A stretch of 35,371 nt of DNA from JAQVEM01 sp034660395. GTDB lineage: Bacteria; Actinomycetota; Humimicrobiia; Humimicrobiales; Humimicrobiaceae. A program made the position numbers and the translations under genes. The stretch is from assembly GCA_034660395.1 (NCBI GenBank), contig JAYEJA010000148.1, positions 1-35,371 of the forward strand, read 5' to 3'. Positions within the stretch are counted from its first letter, which is position 1; each line of letters starts with the position of its first letter. Below, piece by piece: positions 17,115 through 26,159 of the stretch. The notes under the pieces were generated by a model. It was not told where the DNA came from and did no database searches. It saw only the letters and a program-made list of their open reading frames with translations.

Positions 17115-18896
17115 ATGTTGCCTGACTGGGTAGATAAAAGATATAAAATTTTATGGGATTCATTTCAGTCATCTCCATTCCGTCTAGAAGAAGCAGCTAA
17201 GATACTCAATAAAGGGATAGATGATATAAAAGACTCTAAAAAAGAAGTGGTTGTTATATTATCAGAGCTTAAAAAGGAAGGGATACTTAAAGTAAATTTT
17301 GACCCTGATGATGCCAGGAAAAGAATTTACGAGCTTAGAAGCAAGAAGGATATAATTTCAGATACCCTGGCTTTTAATAAAAAAAAATTAACCAGAGGAG
17401 AACTTGAAAGGATATTAAAATCTGCAGCGGATCTTATAAGAACCAGAGTGGATTATTCTTTTATACTGGTACTACTTTTCTATAAAAGAATGAGTGATAA
17501 ATGGGAAGTGGAATATAAGAATGCCTATGATGAAGCTATTGACGACGGTCTCAGTGAAGAGGAAGCAAAAAAAGAGGCTAGGAATTCTGCATATCATGAT
17601 TATAATATACCCGAAAACTTTTTATGGGATAAATTAAGAAAGAAGGACCCGGCAAGGATTCCAGAGAATTTTTCTGCTGCAATGAAAGCTATTGCCAGTT
17701 CAAATTCTGATTTAAAAATCGTATTCGAAAGCATAGATTTTATTCAATTTACAACCAGCAGAGAAAATGCGGAGATCTTAAGACAACTTATTGAACTTTT
17801 CAGTGAAAAATCGCTTCACAACGTTTCACCTGATATTCTTGGTGATGCTTACGAATGGATTCTAAGATATTTTGCTCCTCAGAAAGCAAAGGAAGGAGAA
17901 GTGTATACGGCAAGAGAGGTTATAAAATTGATAGTTGAAATGCTTGACCCACAGCCCGGCCAGAGCGTTTATGATCCCGCCTGTGGTTCTGGAGGAATGC
18001 ATATAAGCTCGTACAGGCATATAAAAGATAAGCTGGGAGGGGATTCTGCCAATAAGCTTTTCCTATACGGGCAGGAAGCAAAACATATGACACTGGCCCT
18101 GGCTAAAATGAATTTAAATATTCATGATATTAGAAATGCCAATATTGTCTATGGTGATACATTGAATTCTCCAAAGTTTAAGGATGAATCAGGTGAAATT
18201 AAAAAATTTGATATTGTTATAGCAAATCCCCCATGGAATCAGGATGGATATGATGAGAAAGTTTTAAGGAAGGGAGAATTCTGTTCAAAGAGATTTAGAT
18301 ACGGTTTTACACCAAAGCAGTCTGCTGACTGGGCATGGATTCAGCATATGCTGACATCAGCAAAGGAGGAAGCAGGAAAAGTCGGAGTAGTCATAGATAA
18401 TGGCTGCCTTTTTAGAGGGGGTAAAGAGAAAGCAATAAGGTCAAAGATAGTCGGAGAGGATTTGATAGAAACAATAATTCTTCTACCTGAAAAACTTTTT
18501 TATAATACCCCAGCTCCAGGAGCAATAATTATCTTTAATAGAAGTAAACCTTGTTATAAAAAGGACAAAATTCAATTTATAAATGCCAGTGAAGAATATG
18601 AGAGCCATCCAGAGGTAAGAAAGCTAAATATTCTGGGAGATAAAAATTTAGATAGAATAGTTAAGGCATATAAGAGTAAAGAGGAGCAAAAAGGATTCTC
18701 ACAACTTATAGGAAAAGATAAGATAAAAGAAAACGATTATAATCTTAATGTAACTCTTTATGTTTATCCGGAAGAAGAAATTGAAGAAATAGACATATCT
18801 AAAGAATGGCAGGATATGAAGAGTATTAACCAGAAACTTTCTGAAAATGAAAAAAAGATTGCGGATTACCTTAAGGAATTAGAGATAGATGTTTAA
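17115..18896 (+). CDS. hsdM: Type I restriction-modification DNA methyltransferase subunit HsdM
   Basis: 593 residues. Methylates adenine at N6 in the site chosen by HsdS, using S-adenosylmethionine. SAM-binding motif I is VYDPACGSGG at 285-294 and the catalytic motif IV is NPPW at 371-374. The N6_Mtase N-terminal helical domain lies at about 95-255. Residues 1-75 form an extra N-terminal segment, with a winged-helix look (SPFRLEEAAKIL, then VVVILSELKKEGILKVNF), that most HsdM proteins lack; it could bind the operator or DNA. The last 8 bases overlap the start of fic, indicating translational coupling. The gene has its own strong promoter at 17030. Confidence 0.95.
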   Translation: MLPDWVDKRYKILWDSFQSSPFRLEEAAKILNKGIDDIKDSKKEVVVILSELKKEGILKVNFDPDDARKRIYELRSKKDIISDTLAFNKKKLTRGELERILKSAADLIRTRVDYSFILVLLFYKRMSDKWEVEYKNAYDEAIDDGLSEEEAKKEARNSAYHDYNIPENFLWDKLRKKDPARIPENFSAAMKAIASSNSDLKIVFESIDFIQFTTSRENAEILRQLIELFSEKSLHNVSPDILGDAYEWILRYFAPQKAKEGEVYTAREVIKLIVEMLDPQPGQSVYDPACGSGGMHISSYRHIKDKLGGDSANKLFLYGQEAKHMTLALAKMNLNIHDIRNANIVYGDTLNSPKFKDESGEIKKFDIVIANPPWNQDGYDEKVLRKGEFCSKRFRYGFTPKQSADWAWIQHMLTSAKEEAGKVGVVIDNGCLFRGGKEKAIRSKIVGEDLIETIILLPEKLFYNTPAPGAIIIFNRSKPCYKKDKIQFINASEEYESHPEVRKLNILGDKNLDRIVKAYKSKEEQKGFSQLIGKDKIKENDYNLNVTLYVYPEEEIEEIDISKEWQDMKSINQKLSENEKKIADYLKELEIDV

Positions 18897-19926
18897 ACCA
18901 AATTTCAGGTATACAAATAAAATTGTAAATAACCTTACAAGAATATCAACTGCAGTAGAAGTTATTCTTAACTCTCCTTTTATTCCTAAGTGGGAGGTAA
19001 CTCTCCGGCGTGAAGCTATTATTAGAAAAGCCCACTCTTCTACTGCTATTGAGGGAAATATACTGTCTCTTGAACAGGTAAGTGATTTAGCTAATGGACG
19101 GGAAGTGATGGCATCACGTAAAGACAAACAGGAGGTTTTAAATTATTTAAGTGTACTTGAGAAAATAGCTAAATTAGCTGATGATAAAAAAATTACAGAG
19201 AAAAATATTCTTTCTATTCACAGAATGCTGACAAAAGATACACTTGAAAATTCGTCAGACTGCGGAAAATATAGGAATAGATATGTTGTAGTTGGTAACA
19301 GGTTTACAAAAGAAATTATATTCAGGCCTCCTGCCAATAAAGATGTTCCCGGGCTTACGAAGACTCTGGTTGAATGGTTAAATTCTGATAATGCAAAAGA
19401 ACTTGTCCCTGTAATAGAAGCAGGAATTGCTCATTATGAACTTGTAAGGATACATCCCTTTATTGATGGCAATGGAAGAACGGCACGAGTTCTGGCTACA
19501 CTAATACTTTATATGAGGGGATTTGATGCCAAGCAGTTTTTCTCTCTTGATGATTATTATGATTCTGACAGAACAGCTTATTATAAAGCTTTACGCAGCG
19601 TTAACCAGAAAACGCTTAATTTGACCGGATGGCTCGAATATTTCGCTGAAGGGGTAAATGTAAGTATTGAAAAGGTTAAGGAGAGAGTAGTTAGATTAAG
19701 CAGCGAAAGATTGAGAAAGACAAAAAGGGGTCAGGTCGCTTTAACAGAAAGGCAGATGAAGATTATAGAATTTATAAACCAGAATGGAAGGATAAGAAAC
19801 AGGGATATAAGGGAAATGTTCGAAATTTCGGATAGAGCTGCTTTAAAAGAAATAAGAAAACTATTGGATTTGAAAGTAGTAAAAACTGAAGGTAAAGGCA
19901 GGAATTTAAGCTATGTCCTATTTTGA
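18889..19926 (+). CDS. fic: Fic-domain protein (AMP-transferase type) with C-terminal winged helix
   Basis: 345 residues. The catalytic Fic motif HPFIDGNGRTAR is complete at 189-200, and an inhibitory motif of the [S/T]xxxE[G/N] type is seen at 51-56 (S-T-A-I-E-G within HSSTAIEGN), placing it in the class with the inhibitory helix N-terminal to the core. Fic enzymes usually transfer AMP from ATP to Ser, Thr or Tyr of a target protein. Residues about 280-345 (TERQMKIIEFINQNGRIRNR and DRAALKEIRKLLDLKVVKTEG, the latter in two parts) form a winged helix. It overlaps hsdM by 8 bases and is thus part of the restriction operon. The target is unknown; self-regulation of the operon is a possibility. 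Confidence 0.93.
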   Translation: MFKPNFRYTNKIVNNLTRISTAVEVILNSPFIPKWEVTLRREAIIRKAHSSTAIEGNILSLEQVSDLANGREVMASRKDKQEVLNYLSVLEKIAKLADDKKITEKNILSIHRMLTKDTLENSSDCGKYRNRYVVVGNRFTKEIIFRPPANKDVPGLTKTLVEWLNSDNAKELVPVIEAGIAHYELVRIHPFIDGNGRTARVLATLILYMRGFDAKQFFSLDDYYDSDRTAYYKALRSVNQKTLNLTGWLEYFAEGVNVSIEKVKERVVRLSSERLRKTKRGQVALTERQMKIIEFINQNGRIRNRDIREMFEISDRAALKEIRKLLDLKVVKTEGKGRNLSYVLF

Positions 19927-19938
19927 TGTTGAATGTGG

Positions 19939-19974
19939 TTCGGGATTAAGTTCGGGATTAAGTTCGTGATTAAT
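19939..19974 (+). repeat. Three tandem copies of a 12-bp unit
   Basis: TTCGGGATTAAG occurs at 19939-19950 and 19951-19962, and TTCGTGATTAAT at 19963-19974, 13 bases after the fic stop codon. The third copy has two changes. It may be a slippage product or a short set of binding sites; it lies between fic and the DUF3800 gene. Confidence 0.8.
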
Positions 19975-20098
19975 TTGTTTTAAAAATAGAAACTCCTGAA
20001 AATCATTAACATGTCACCAGAAAGGTCAACGGAAGAGTCACCATAGATTAATGAAATAAAAAATAATTATGTAATAGTAGATAAAAAGAGAATATGAA

Positions 20099-20776
20099 TT
20101 GATAATTTATTTAGATGAATCATATGATAATAATAAGAAATACTTTTTACTTGGAGCATTATTTAATCCCCATCATAAATTTTTATTGAGAAAAATAAGA
20201 CAAATAAAAACTAAGGAAAATTTTTTTAATAGTGATGGATCCTTTAAAGAAATAAAATACAACAACTGTTATTGTGAAGGGAATTTTAAAGTAGGTATGA
20301 TGATGATAGATTCTTTTTTAAACAGCACAAGCTATTTTAGAGCTATTGTAGTTGAAACTTCAAAACTAAATTTAAATAAGTTTGGAAAGCATAATGAATC
20401 AGATAAAATAAAATGGGCAAGGGCTTATAAAAAATTTGCAGAAATGCTACTGAGATATAACACTGCAAAAATTTATAATGGAGTATTACTTACTGATGGT
20501 TTAACAAGGTGCGATGGAGATTTATTTATAGAAAAAATGAGAGAAGAGTTCTGTTTAGAAAATATGATTAGTACGAATAGTTTTTACGCACCAACTTTAA
20601 AAAGTATTAATGATGTACGGTCTGATGTGGAAAGTTATCAGGTAATACAATTAAATGATATACTTCTTGGCTGCATTTTAAATAATTTATTTCCTACAAG
20701 GAATATCTGGAAAAATAGACTGAGAGAATACCTTGTTAGAAAAATTAAAGTTCCCAGCCTTTTAGAAGATTTTTGA
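20099..20776 (+). CDS. DUF3800-domain protein
   Basis: 225 residues. The N-terminal IIYLDES at 2-8 and YQVIQLNDILLGCIL near 181-195 (usually xLQlADlxxGa) are the marks of DUF3800, a family with a predicted RNase H-like fold and acidic active-site residues; here Asp6, Glu7 and a later Asp in LLTDG and LNDIL. The family is common in defence islands and mobile regions but its reaction is not established. A TTG start is required because no ATG lies in frame before the conserved motif. Base composition is more AT-rich than that of hsdM. It lies 172 bases after fic and is followed by a 537-base spacer. Confidence 0.83.
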   Translation: MIIYLDESYDNNKKYFLLGALFNPHHKFLLRKIRQIKTKENFFNSDGSFKEIKYNNCYCEGNFKVGMMMIDSFLNSTSYFRAIVVETSKLNLNKFGKHNESDKIKWARAYKKFAEMLLRYNTAKIYNGVLLTDGLTRCDGDLFIEKMREEFCLENMISTNSFYAPTLKSINDVRSDVESYQVIQLNDILLGCILNNLFPTRNIWKNRLREYLVRKIKVPSLLEDF

Positions 20777-20849
20777 GGTATAATGCCAAAATATAAATTA
20801 GAAAAAGAATATGCAAAATATAATATCTGGTATTGGAGATCTAAAAAAA

Positions 20850-20916
20850 TGACTTAGGGTAGAATGCTATATTAACGATAGTCGGAGACCGACATCTCTA
20901 GCAATTCCCCAAGTCA
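20850..20916 (+). other. Structured palindromic element, possible ncRNA or mobile-element end
   Basis: A 67-base foldback. TGACTT (20850-20855) pairs with AAGTCA (20911-20916); GGG (20857-20859) with CCC (20908-20910); GAAT (20862-20865) with ATTC (20904-20907); GCTA (20866-20869) with TAGC (20899-20902). Inside, GAT and GTCGG (20877-20885) pair with CCGAC and ATC (20889-20896) around the loop AGA. That makes about 17 outer and 8 inner pairs with small bulges. No T-run follows, so it is not a plain terminator. The GC content is far above the surroundings. It fits no tRNA, riboswitch or attC consensus that I know. Confidence 0.6.
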
Positions 20917-21080
20917 ATTATAAATTTAACAGTATTTAAGATTTTTGTCAATGTGATAGCTTGAGAAATGATTTTATAACTATATGGTTATTATCATGAT
21001 TAATAATATTAAAGCTATAAAGTAAAAATAATAAGATAAAATTAAGGGATAGCAAGAAAAGGAAAAATTAGAGGACGTTT

Positions 21081-21164
21081 ATGGGACTTTTTTGGGACAT
21101 TGAAATATCAATGTATAAGCTTGTTAAGCAGAAATGTTATTTGTGTACTATTATTATAATTTAA
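21081..21164 (+). CDS. Small open frame, 27 residues, possible remnant
   Basis: ATG at 21081 preceded by GAGG (21071-21074) at 6 bases. It encodes a 27-residue peptide starting MGLFWDIEIS and ending in a run of isoleucines, with Cys-x-x-Cys near the end. The opening resembles the first residues of some small membrane proteins beginning MGLFWDL, so it may be the truncated start of such a gene; it may equally be chance. A perfect 7-bp hairpin (21097-21103 / 21108-21114) lies within it. Confidence 0.25.
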   Translation: MGLFWDIEISMYKLVKQKCYLCTIIII

Positions 21165-21313
21165 AAAATAAGAATGAAATTGTATTTTTTTAACAGGATA
21201 TAGCCTTTAATAAATGTGACAGGAAAGTTCAAGGACTATACTATATTCTTTATTAGATATAGTTTTATTTAGAGATTGAGAATAAGGGTTATTTAGAGGA
21301 TTTGGAGTTTAGA

Positions 21314-22588
21314 ATGAATAAACAGGAATTTAAAGAGACAGAGATAGGTAGAATTCCTATAGAATGGGAGGTTAAAAAAATTGTTGATTTGTTTAAAATT
21401 ATAACTGGCACTACTCCTTCAACCAAACAAAAAGGATATTGGTCAAACGGTCATATTAATTGGATTACACCTGGTGATATGAGTAAATTTAATGAAGAAC
21501 TATTTATTGAAAATAGTGAAAGAAAGATTACAGAAAGAGGATTAAGAGAAACAAACTTAACCTTAATGCCTAATGAATCGATTATAATATCAACAAGAGC
21601 ACCGGTTGGTTATGTTGTTATAGTTAATGGCGAAGCTACTTTTAATCAGGGATGTAAGGGATTGATACCTAATAGACCAAAAGAAATTAATTCTATATTT
21701 TATGCATATTATTTATTGAATAAAAAAACTTTATTACAGCATTCAAGTAGTGGAAGCACTTTTAAAGAATTATCAAAAAAAACATTAGAAGATTTCAATA
21801 TAATTTTTATACCTCTTCCAGAACAGAATAAAATAGCAGAAATCCTCTCATCGGTTGACAATACTATTAAAGAAGTAGATGAATCTATAGCAAAGACAGA
21901 GAAGCTAAAAAAGGCTTTAATGCAGGAGCTCCTAACTAAAGGAATAGGACATACAGAATTTAAAGAAACAGAGATAGGAGAAATACCTGAAGAGTGGGAA
22001 GTTGTAAAGTTAGGTGGTGAATCAATAGCAAAAGTAAGAGGTAATAGAACAATTAATAGATTTGATATAGTAGCTTTTATTCCAATGGAATATATTTCTG
22101 AATCAAATTTATTTGTAAGATATGAAATGCGCTTTAGAGAAGAGGTTAAAAGTTTTACCTATTGTGAATGTGGAGATTTATTATTAGCAAAAATTACACC
22201 TTCTTTGGAGAATGGGAAACAGGGGATAGTGCCAGATGTCCTTCCTAATGGTTTTGCTCTTGCAACTACTGAGGTATTCCCGATTTTGTGTAAAGGTATA
22301 GAAAAATTATTTTTATATTATTTGCTTAAATTTTCTAGATTTAGAAATAAGATTATATTCTCTATGATAGGAACAACTGGGAGACAAAGGGCATCAAAAA
22401 AAAGTGTTGAAAATCTTTTTATTCCTCTTCCACCTCTCCGCGAACAGAATAAAATAGCAGAAATACTTTCTACCGTAGATGAAAGAATCCAATTATTAAA
22501 AAATAAAAGGAATAAATTAGAAAGAGTAAAAAAGGGGCTTATGAATGATTTACTGATAGGCAGAAGAAGAGTGAAGGTGGAAGCATAA
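21314..22588 (+). CDS. hsdS: Type I restriction-modification specificity subunit HsdS
   Basis: 424 residues from this start. The protein shows the classic two-fold layout: two target-recognition domains (about 15-165 and 220-370), each opening with a near-identical phrase (ETEIGRIPIEWEV, ETEIGEIPEEWEV) and each closed by a conserved coiled-coil spacer beginning EQNKIAEILS, near 175-210 and 383-420. HsdS recognises the bipartite DNA site for both methylation and cleavage. GGAG (21304-21307) stands 6 bases before the ATG at 21314, which is preferred over a TTG at 21302. hsdR begins one base after the stop. The gene is AT-rich. Confidence 0.95.
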   Translation: MNKQEFKETEIGRIPIEWEVKKIVDLFKIITGTTPSTKQKGYWSNGHINWITPGDMSKFNEELFIENSERKITERGLRETNLTLMPNESIIISTRAPVGYVVIVNGEATFNQGCKGLIPNRPKEINSIFYAYYLLNKKTLLQHSSSGSTFKELSKKTLEDFNIIFIPLPEQNKIAEILSSVDNTIKEVDESIAKTEKLKKALMQELLTKGIGHTEFKETEIGEIPEEWEVVKLGGESIAKVRGNRTINRFDIVAFIPMEYISESNLFVRYEMRFREEVKSFTYCECGDLLLAKITPSLENGKQGIVPDVLPNGFALATTEVFPILCKGIEKLFLYYLLKFSRFRNKIIFSMIGTTGRQRASKKSVENLFIPLPPLREQNKIAEILSTVDERIQLLKNKRNKLERVKKGLMNDLLIGRRRVKVEA

Positions 22589-22589
22589 T

Positions 22590-25500
22590 ATGGCATTTAC
22601 CGAAAAAAATCTTGAAGACTACATAATCAGCAAGCTTGAAGAAAAAGGATGGAAATTTATTCCTGCAGATAGTCTTGAAAGGGTAAACTATGAGGAGCCC
22701 CTTCTTGTCCCATCCCTAATAAGAAATCTTAAATCTATAAATAAAGAGTCAGGTATTGGGAATGAAGAAATAAACAAGATAATAAATATACTGAAACTTA
22801 TCGGTACGGGTATAGAAGGTTCAAAATCTATACTTAATTATTATAAATCAGGTATTCCTGTAAAACCTGAAAAAGGGAAGGGTGTAAAATATGTAAGACT
22901 TTTTGATTTTAAGAATACCAGTAATAATGAATTTACTGTATCAAGGCAGGTATATTATCACGGGAGTGATCTTATAAGAGTTGATATAGTTCTTTATATA
23001 AATGGTATTCCTGTTGTTAATATAGAATGTAAAAATCCTCTAATTGTCTCAGAAAGCTGGCAAACGGCATACAGGCAGATTATTGATTATATAAATACAG
23101 TTCCTGAACTATATAAATATATACAAATAGGAGTTGCCGCAGAAGTTTCTTCAAGGTATTTTCCTATTGTAACCTGGAAGGGAGAAACCCTTACACATCT
23201 CTGGCGCTGTGAAGATAAAGATGCCATTGATTCCGCTGTAGAGATGCTATCATGTAGTACGATTTTAGACATAATCAGAAATTATATCTTTCTAAGAACT
23301 GAAAGAGAAGAAGCAAGTAAAATAATATGTCGTTATATGCAATATAGAGCTTCTAACAAAATAGTAAAAAGGGTAGAAGATAATTTAAGTGGGAAAGATG
23401 ATAAAAATAAGGGGCTCATATGGCACTGGCAGGGAAGCGGTAAAACCTTTACGATGATATTTGCTGCCAACAAACTTTACCATTTAAAAAAACTTGAAAA
23501 TCCTTCAATATTTTTTATTGTTGATAGAGATGAACTTGAAGGACAGCTTAGTGATGAGTTTAATTTTCTTGATATCGAAAAACCTGAGGTTATAAGTTCG
23601 ATTGAGGAGCTTAAAAGAATTTTGGAGTATGACGATTATCGTGGTAAGAGAGGCATATTTATAACTCTTATTCATAAATTCAGGCCTGGAGAACTCGGAC
23701 CGATTCAGAATAAAATTGAAGAGGTTTCAAGAAGCAAGGAATCAATAATGAACAGGAAAAATGTAGTTGCCTTTATTGATGAAGGCCATAGGACTCAATA
23801 TGGATTACTTGCTTCCCAGATGAAAAGTATTTTTAAAAATGCTTTTTTCTTTGCATTTACAGGAACACCAATATCAAAAGAAGGAAGAGATACATATATT
23901 GAGTTTAGCTATCCACCTGATGAACTTTATCTTGATAAATATTTTATTGCTAATTCCTTAAAAGATAAATTTACAGTAAAGATAGTTTATAAGCCAAAAC
24001 TTATAAAAGGGACTGAATTAAAAAAGGGATTGCTTGAGACTTTTCTGGATTCAGAGCTTGAAGAAATTCCTGAAGATGTGGCTGAAAGAGTCAGGGGCAG
24101 GATGGGTAAAAAACTTAATTCTATTAATGTTAATCTGGAAAATCAAAATAGGATTAACCTTATAGCAAAGGATATAGCAGAGCACTTTAAGAATAATATT
24201 GATGGCAAATTCAAAGCAATGGTTGTGGCTGCAAGCAGGACAGCATGCCACAGATACAAGAAAGCAATTGATAAGTTTTTACCGCCAGAATATTCCGATA
24301 TAGTAATGACTTATAACAGAGTTGAAAAAAAAGAGGAGCTAACCGAGAGAGTTGCGGAAGCAAAAGTGAAATTTAGAACTGGAGATACCAAAGATATTAG
24401 AAATATTGTAGTGGATAAATTTAAAAATGAGCAGTACCCTAAAATACTAATTGTTACGGAGATGCTGCTTACAGGATTTGACGCTCCTGAGCTTGAGGTT
24501 ATGTACCTTGATAAACCACTTAAGGAACACAGGTTGCTCCAGGCAATAGCAAGAACTAATAGACCTTATAAAGACTTAAAAGAGGCGGGAATTATTATTG
24601 ACTATGTAGGTGTGCTGGGTGAGATAAAAAAAGCGTTTAAAATTTATAGTGAAGAAGATATAAAATACGTGCTTTTAAGTTACGAAAAAGTAGAGAAAGA
24701 ATTTAAGGACCTTATTGGTAAAATATTTAAGATATTTGGGAAACTAGACAGAAATTACGAAAGAGAAACTTTCCTTGAGGCAGTTGAGCTTTTAACCACC
24801 GATAAGTCAAATGAAAGAGAGTTTGTTATAAGTTATAAAGCTTTAAGAAAGCTTTTTGAATTACTTGGTTCAAAAGAAATAAAGATTGAATATCTGGAAG
24901 ATTATAGGTGGATTTCAGCTGTTTATACTTATTATATGAAGGTAGTTAACCAGGAACCTCCTGTAGAGGATTATGTAGAAAAATATTTTGATAAGACTCT
25001 AAAATTTATTCACGATTCTATTGAAATAAAAAGTCTGGAAAGTAGACTTCCCGAAGTTTCTTTTGATGATAAATATCTTAAGGAGCTTGAAGATAAAAAT
25101 AAGAGTACCAGAGAAAAAGCTACAAATATGCTTTTTGCACTAAATAAGCTTATTCTTGTTGAAAGACATAAAAATCCCATCTATGAATCCCTGGTTGAAA
25201 GGGTAGAGAGACTTCTTGAACTATGGAAAGAAAAAGCTAAGGATTATGAGAGGATATATCTTGAAAGCAAAAATATATTTCATAGTATAGGCAATCTTGC
25301 AAGCAGGCAGGAAGATTTAGGTTTTTCTGATCTACAGTATTCTTTACTGCTTGTTCTTGAGGGAAAATTTGGGGAAAAGCAAGAGTTATTAAGTAAAGTA
25401 ACAGAATTATCTGAAGAACTTGATAATTTACTGTTTCCAGGATGGTTTAATCAACCTACGGAAGAAAAGAAAGTACAAAGAGAAGTAAGGAAATTTTCAA

Positions 25501-25595
25501 GAAAGCTTAAAAAAGAATACGGAATTACATTTAAAGAAATGGATGAGTTATATAAAAAAATTATAGAGCAAATTAAAAACTATGGTACTAAATAA
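22590..25595 (+). CDS. hsdR: Type I restriction endonuclease subunit HsdR
   Basis: 1001 residues, full length. The nuclease core is VDIVLYING...VNIECK, with Asp132, Glu146 and Lys148 as the PD-(D/E)xK residues. The superfamily 2 helicase motor follows: Walker A-like HWQGSGKT at 279-286, DEGH at 397-400, FTGTPI, then VTEMLLTGFDAPELE and QAIARTNRPY for motifs V and VI. HsdR translocates DNA and cuts it away from the unmethylated site. It follows hsdS with a one-base gap and overlaps the next gene by 14 bases. No disruption is seen, so the system looks intact. Confidence 0.96.
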   Translation: MAFTEKNLEDYIISKLEEKGWKFIPADSLERVNYEEPLLVPSLIRNLKSINKESGIGNEEINKIINILKLIGTGIEGSKSILNYYKSGIPVKPEKGKGVKYVRLFDFKNTSNNEFTVSRQVYYHGSDLIRVDIVLYINGIPVVNIECKNPLIVSESWQTAYRQIIDYINTVPELYKYIQIGVAAEVSSRYFPIVTWKGETLTHLWRCEDKDAIDSAVEMLSCSTILDIIRNYIFLRTEREEASKIICRYMQYRASNKIVKRVEDNLSGKDDKNKGLIWHWQGSGKTFTMIFAANKLYHLKKLENPSIFFIVDRDELEGQLSDEFNFLDIEKPEVISSIEELKRILEYDDYRGKRGIFITLIHKFRPGELGPIQNKIEEVSRSKESIMNRKNVVAFIDEGHRTQYGLLASQMKSIFKNAFFFAFTGTPISKEGRDTYIEFSYPPDELYLDKYFIANSLKDKFTVKIVYKPKLIKGTELKKGLLETFLDSELEEIPEDVAERVRGRMGKKLNSINVNLENQNRINLIAKDIAEHFKNNIDGKFKAMVVAASRTACHRYKKAIDKFLPPEYSDIVMTYNRVEKKEELTERVAEAKVKFRTGDTKDIRNIVVDKFKNEQYPKILIVTEMLLTGFDAPELEVMYLDKPLKEHRLLQAIARTNRPYKDLKEAGIIIDYVGVLGEIKKAFKIYSEEDIKYVLLSYEKVEKEFKDLIGKIFKIFGKLDRNYERETFLEAVELLTTDKSNEREFVISYKALRKLFELLGSKEIKIEYLEDYRWISAVYTYYMKVVNQEPPVEDYVEKYFDKTLKFIHDSIEIKSLESRLPEVSFDDKYLKELEDKNKSTREKATNMLFALNKLILVERHKNPIYESLVERVERLLELWKEKAKDYERIYLESKNIFHSIGNLASRQEDLGFSDLQYSLLLVLEGKFGEKQELLSKVTELSEELDNLLFPGWFNQPTEEKKVQREVRKFSRKLKKEYGITFKEMDELYKKIIEQIKNYGTK

Positions 25596-26124
25596 TTACT
25601 CATATAAAGTTTCTTACAGGGATATAAAGTATCCGAGAGTGGAGATAAAAACAGGAAATCTTATTTTAATACTTCCTTTTGGTTATAACTCCAATGCTTT
25701 TTTTAACAGGCATAAAAACTGGATTTATAAAAAGATTAATTTTATTGAAGAGTGCATGGAAAGAGCCATGAAAAAAGAGCTGATAGAGAGGGCTGATGAT
25801 GAGTTTAAAAAGCTGATAAATGTTATTACGGAGGAGTCATCTACTAAACTTAAGGTAAAAATAAATAAAATTTATTTTAGAAAAATGAAGACAAAGTGGG
25901 CAAGCTTGAGCTCACTTAAGAACTTAACAGTTAATAAATTAATGAGATTTTTACCGGGATATCTAATAGGCTATATTATATTTCATGAGGCAGCACATGT
26001 TATTGAAAAAAAGCATAATGCAAGATTCTGGGAAATAATTGAAAAGAGGTACAAAAATTATAGGCAATTAGAAGGGGAACTTTTTGAATACTGGTTTAAG
26101 GTATTGGAACAAGAAGTTATATAA
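25582..26124 (+). CDS. YgjP/DUF45-type zinc metallopeptidase
   Basis: 180 residues. The zinc motif HEAAHVIEKKHNARFW has His135, Glu136, His139 and a third ligand His145, and is preceded by MKTKWASLSSLKNLTVN near 102-118, the usual YgjP-type phrase. The N-terminal region includes the strand VEIKTGNLILILPFG. Proteins of this family are often found next to type I restriction genes, where their role is not established; a chaperone-like or proteolytic control of HsdR is one inference. It overlaps hsdR by 14 bases, a strong sign of coupling. Confidence 0.9.
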   Translation: MVLNNYSYKVSYRDIKYPRVEIKTGNLILILPFGYNSNAFFNRHKNWIYKKINFIEECMERAMKKELIERADDEFKKLINVITEESSTKLKVKINKIYFRKMKTKWASLSSLKNLTVNKLMRFLPGYLIGYIIFHEAAHVIEKKHNARFWEIIEKRYKNYRQLEGELFEYWFKVLEQEVI

Positions 26125-26159
26125 AGAATTTTTAGAGTAGGGCAAGGAGGAGGTGTATT

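Larger units (their letters stand above)
20777..21313. other. Gene-poor spacer inside the restriction island, 537 bases
   Basis: Very AT-rich stretch between the DUF3800 gene and hsdS. It holds a long imperfect palindrome (20850-20916), a 27-codon open frame with a ribosome binding site (21081-21164) containing a perfect hairpin (21097-21114), and a TATAAT at 20779 without a good -35. A 24-codon frame at 20783-20857 runs into the palindrome and is probably chance. It separates hsdM from hsdS, which are normally adjacent, and so looks like an insertion. Confidence 0.6.

Noticed and set aside
20783..20857. 24-codon open frame after the DUF3800 gene
   Set aside because: No ribosome binding site, strongly AT-driven composition, and its stop lies inside the structured palindrome; likely chance.
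20850..20916. Palindrome as an integron attC site
   Set aside because: The outer ends lack the RYYYAAC / GTTRRRY core boxes and there is no integrase or cassette array nearby.
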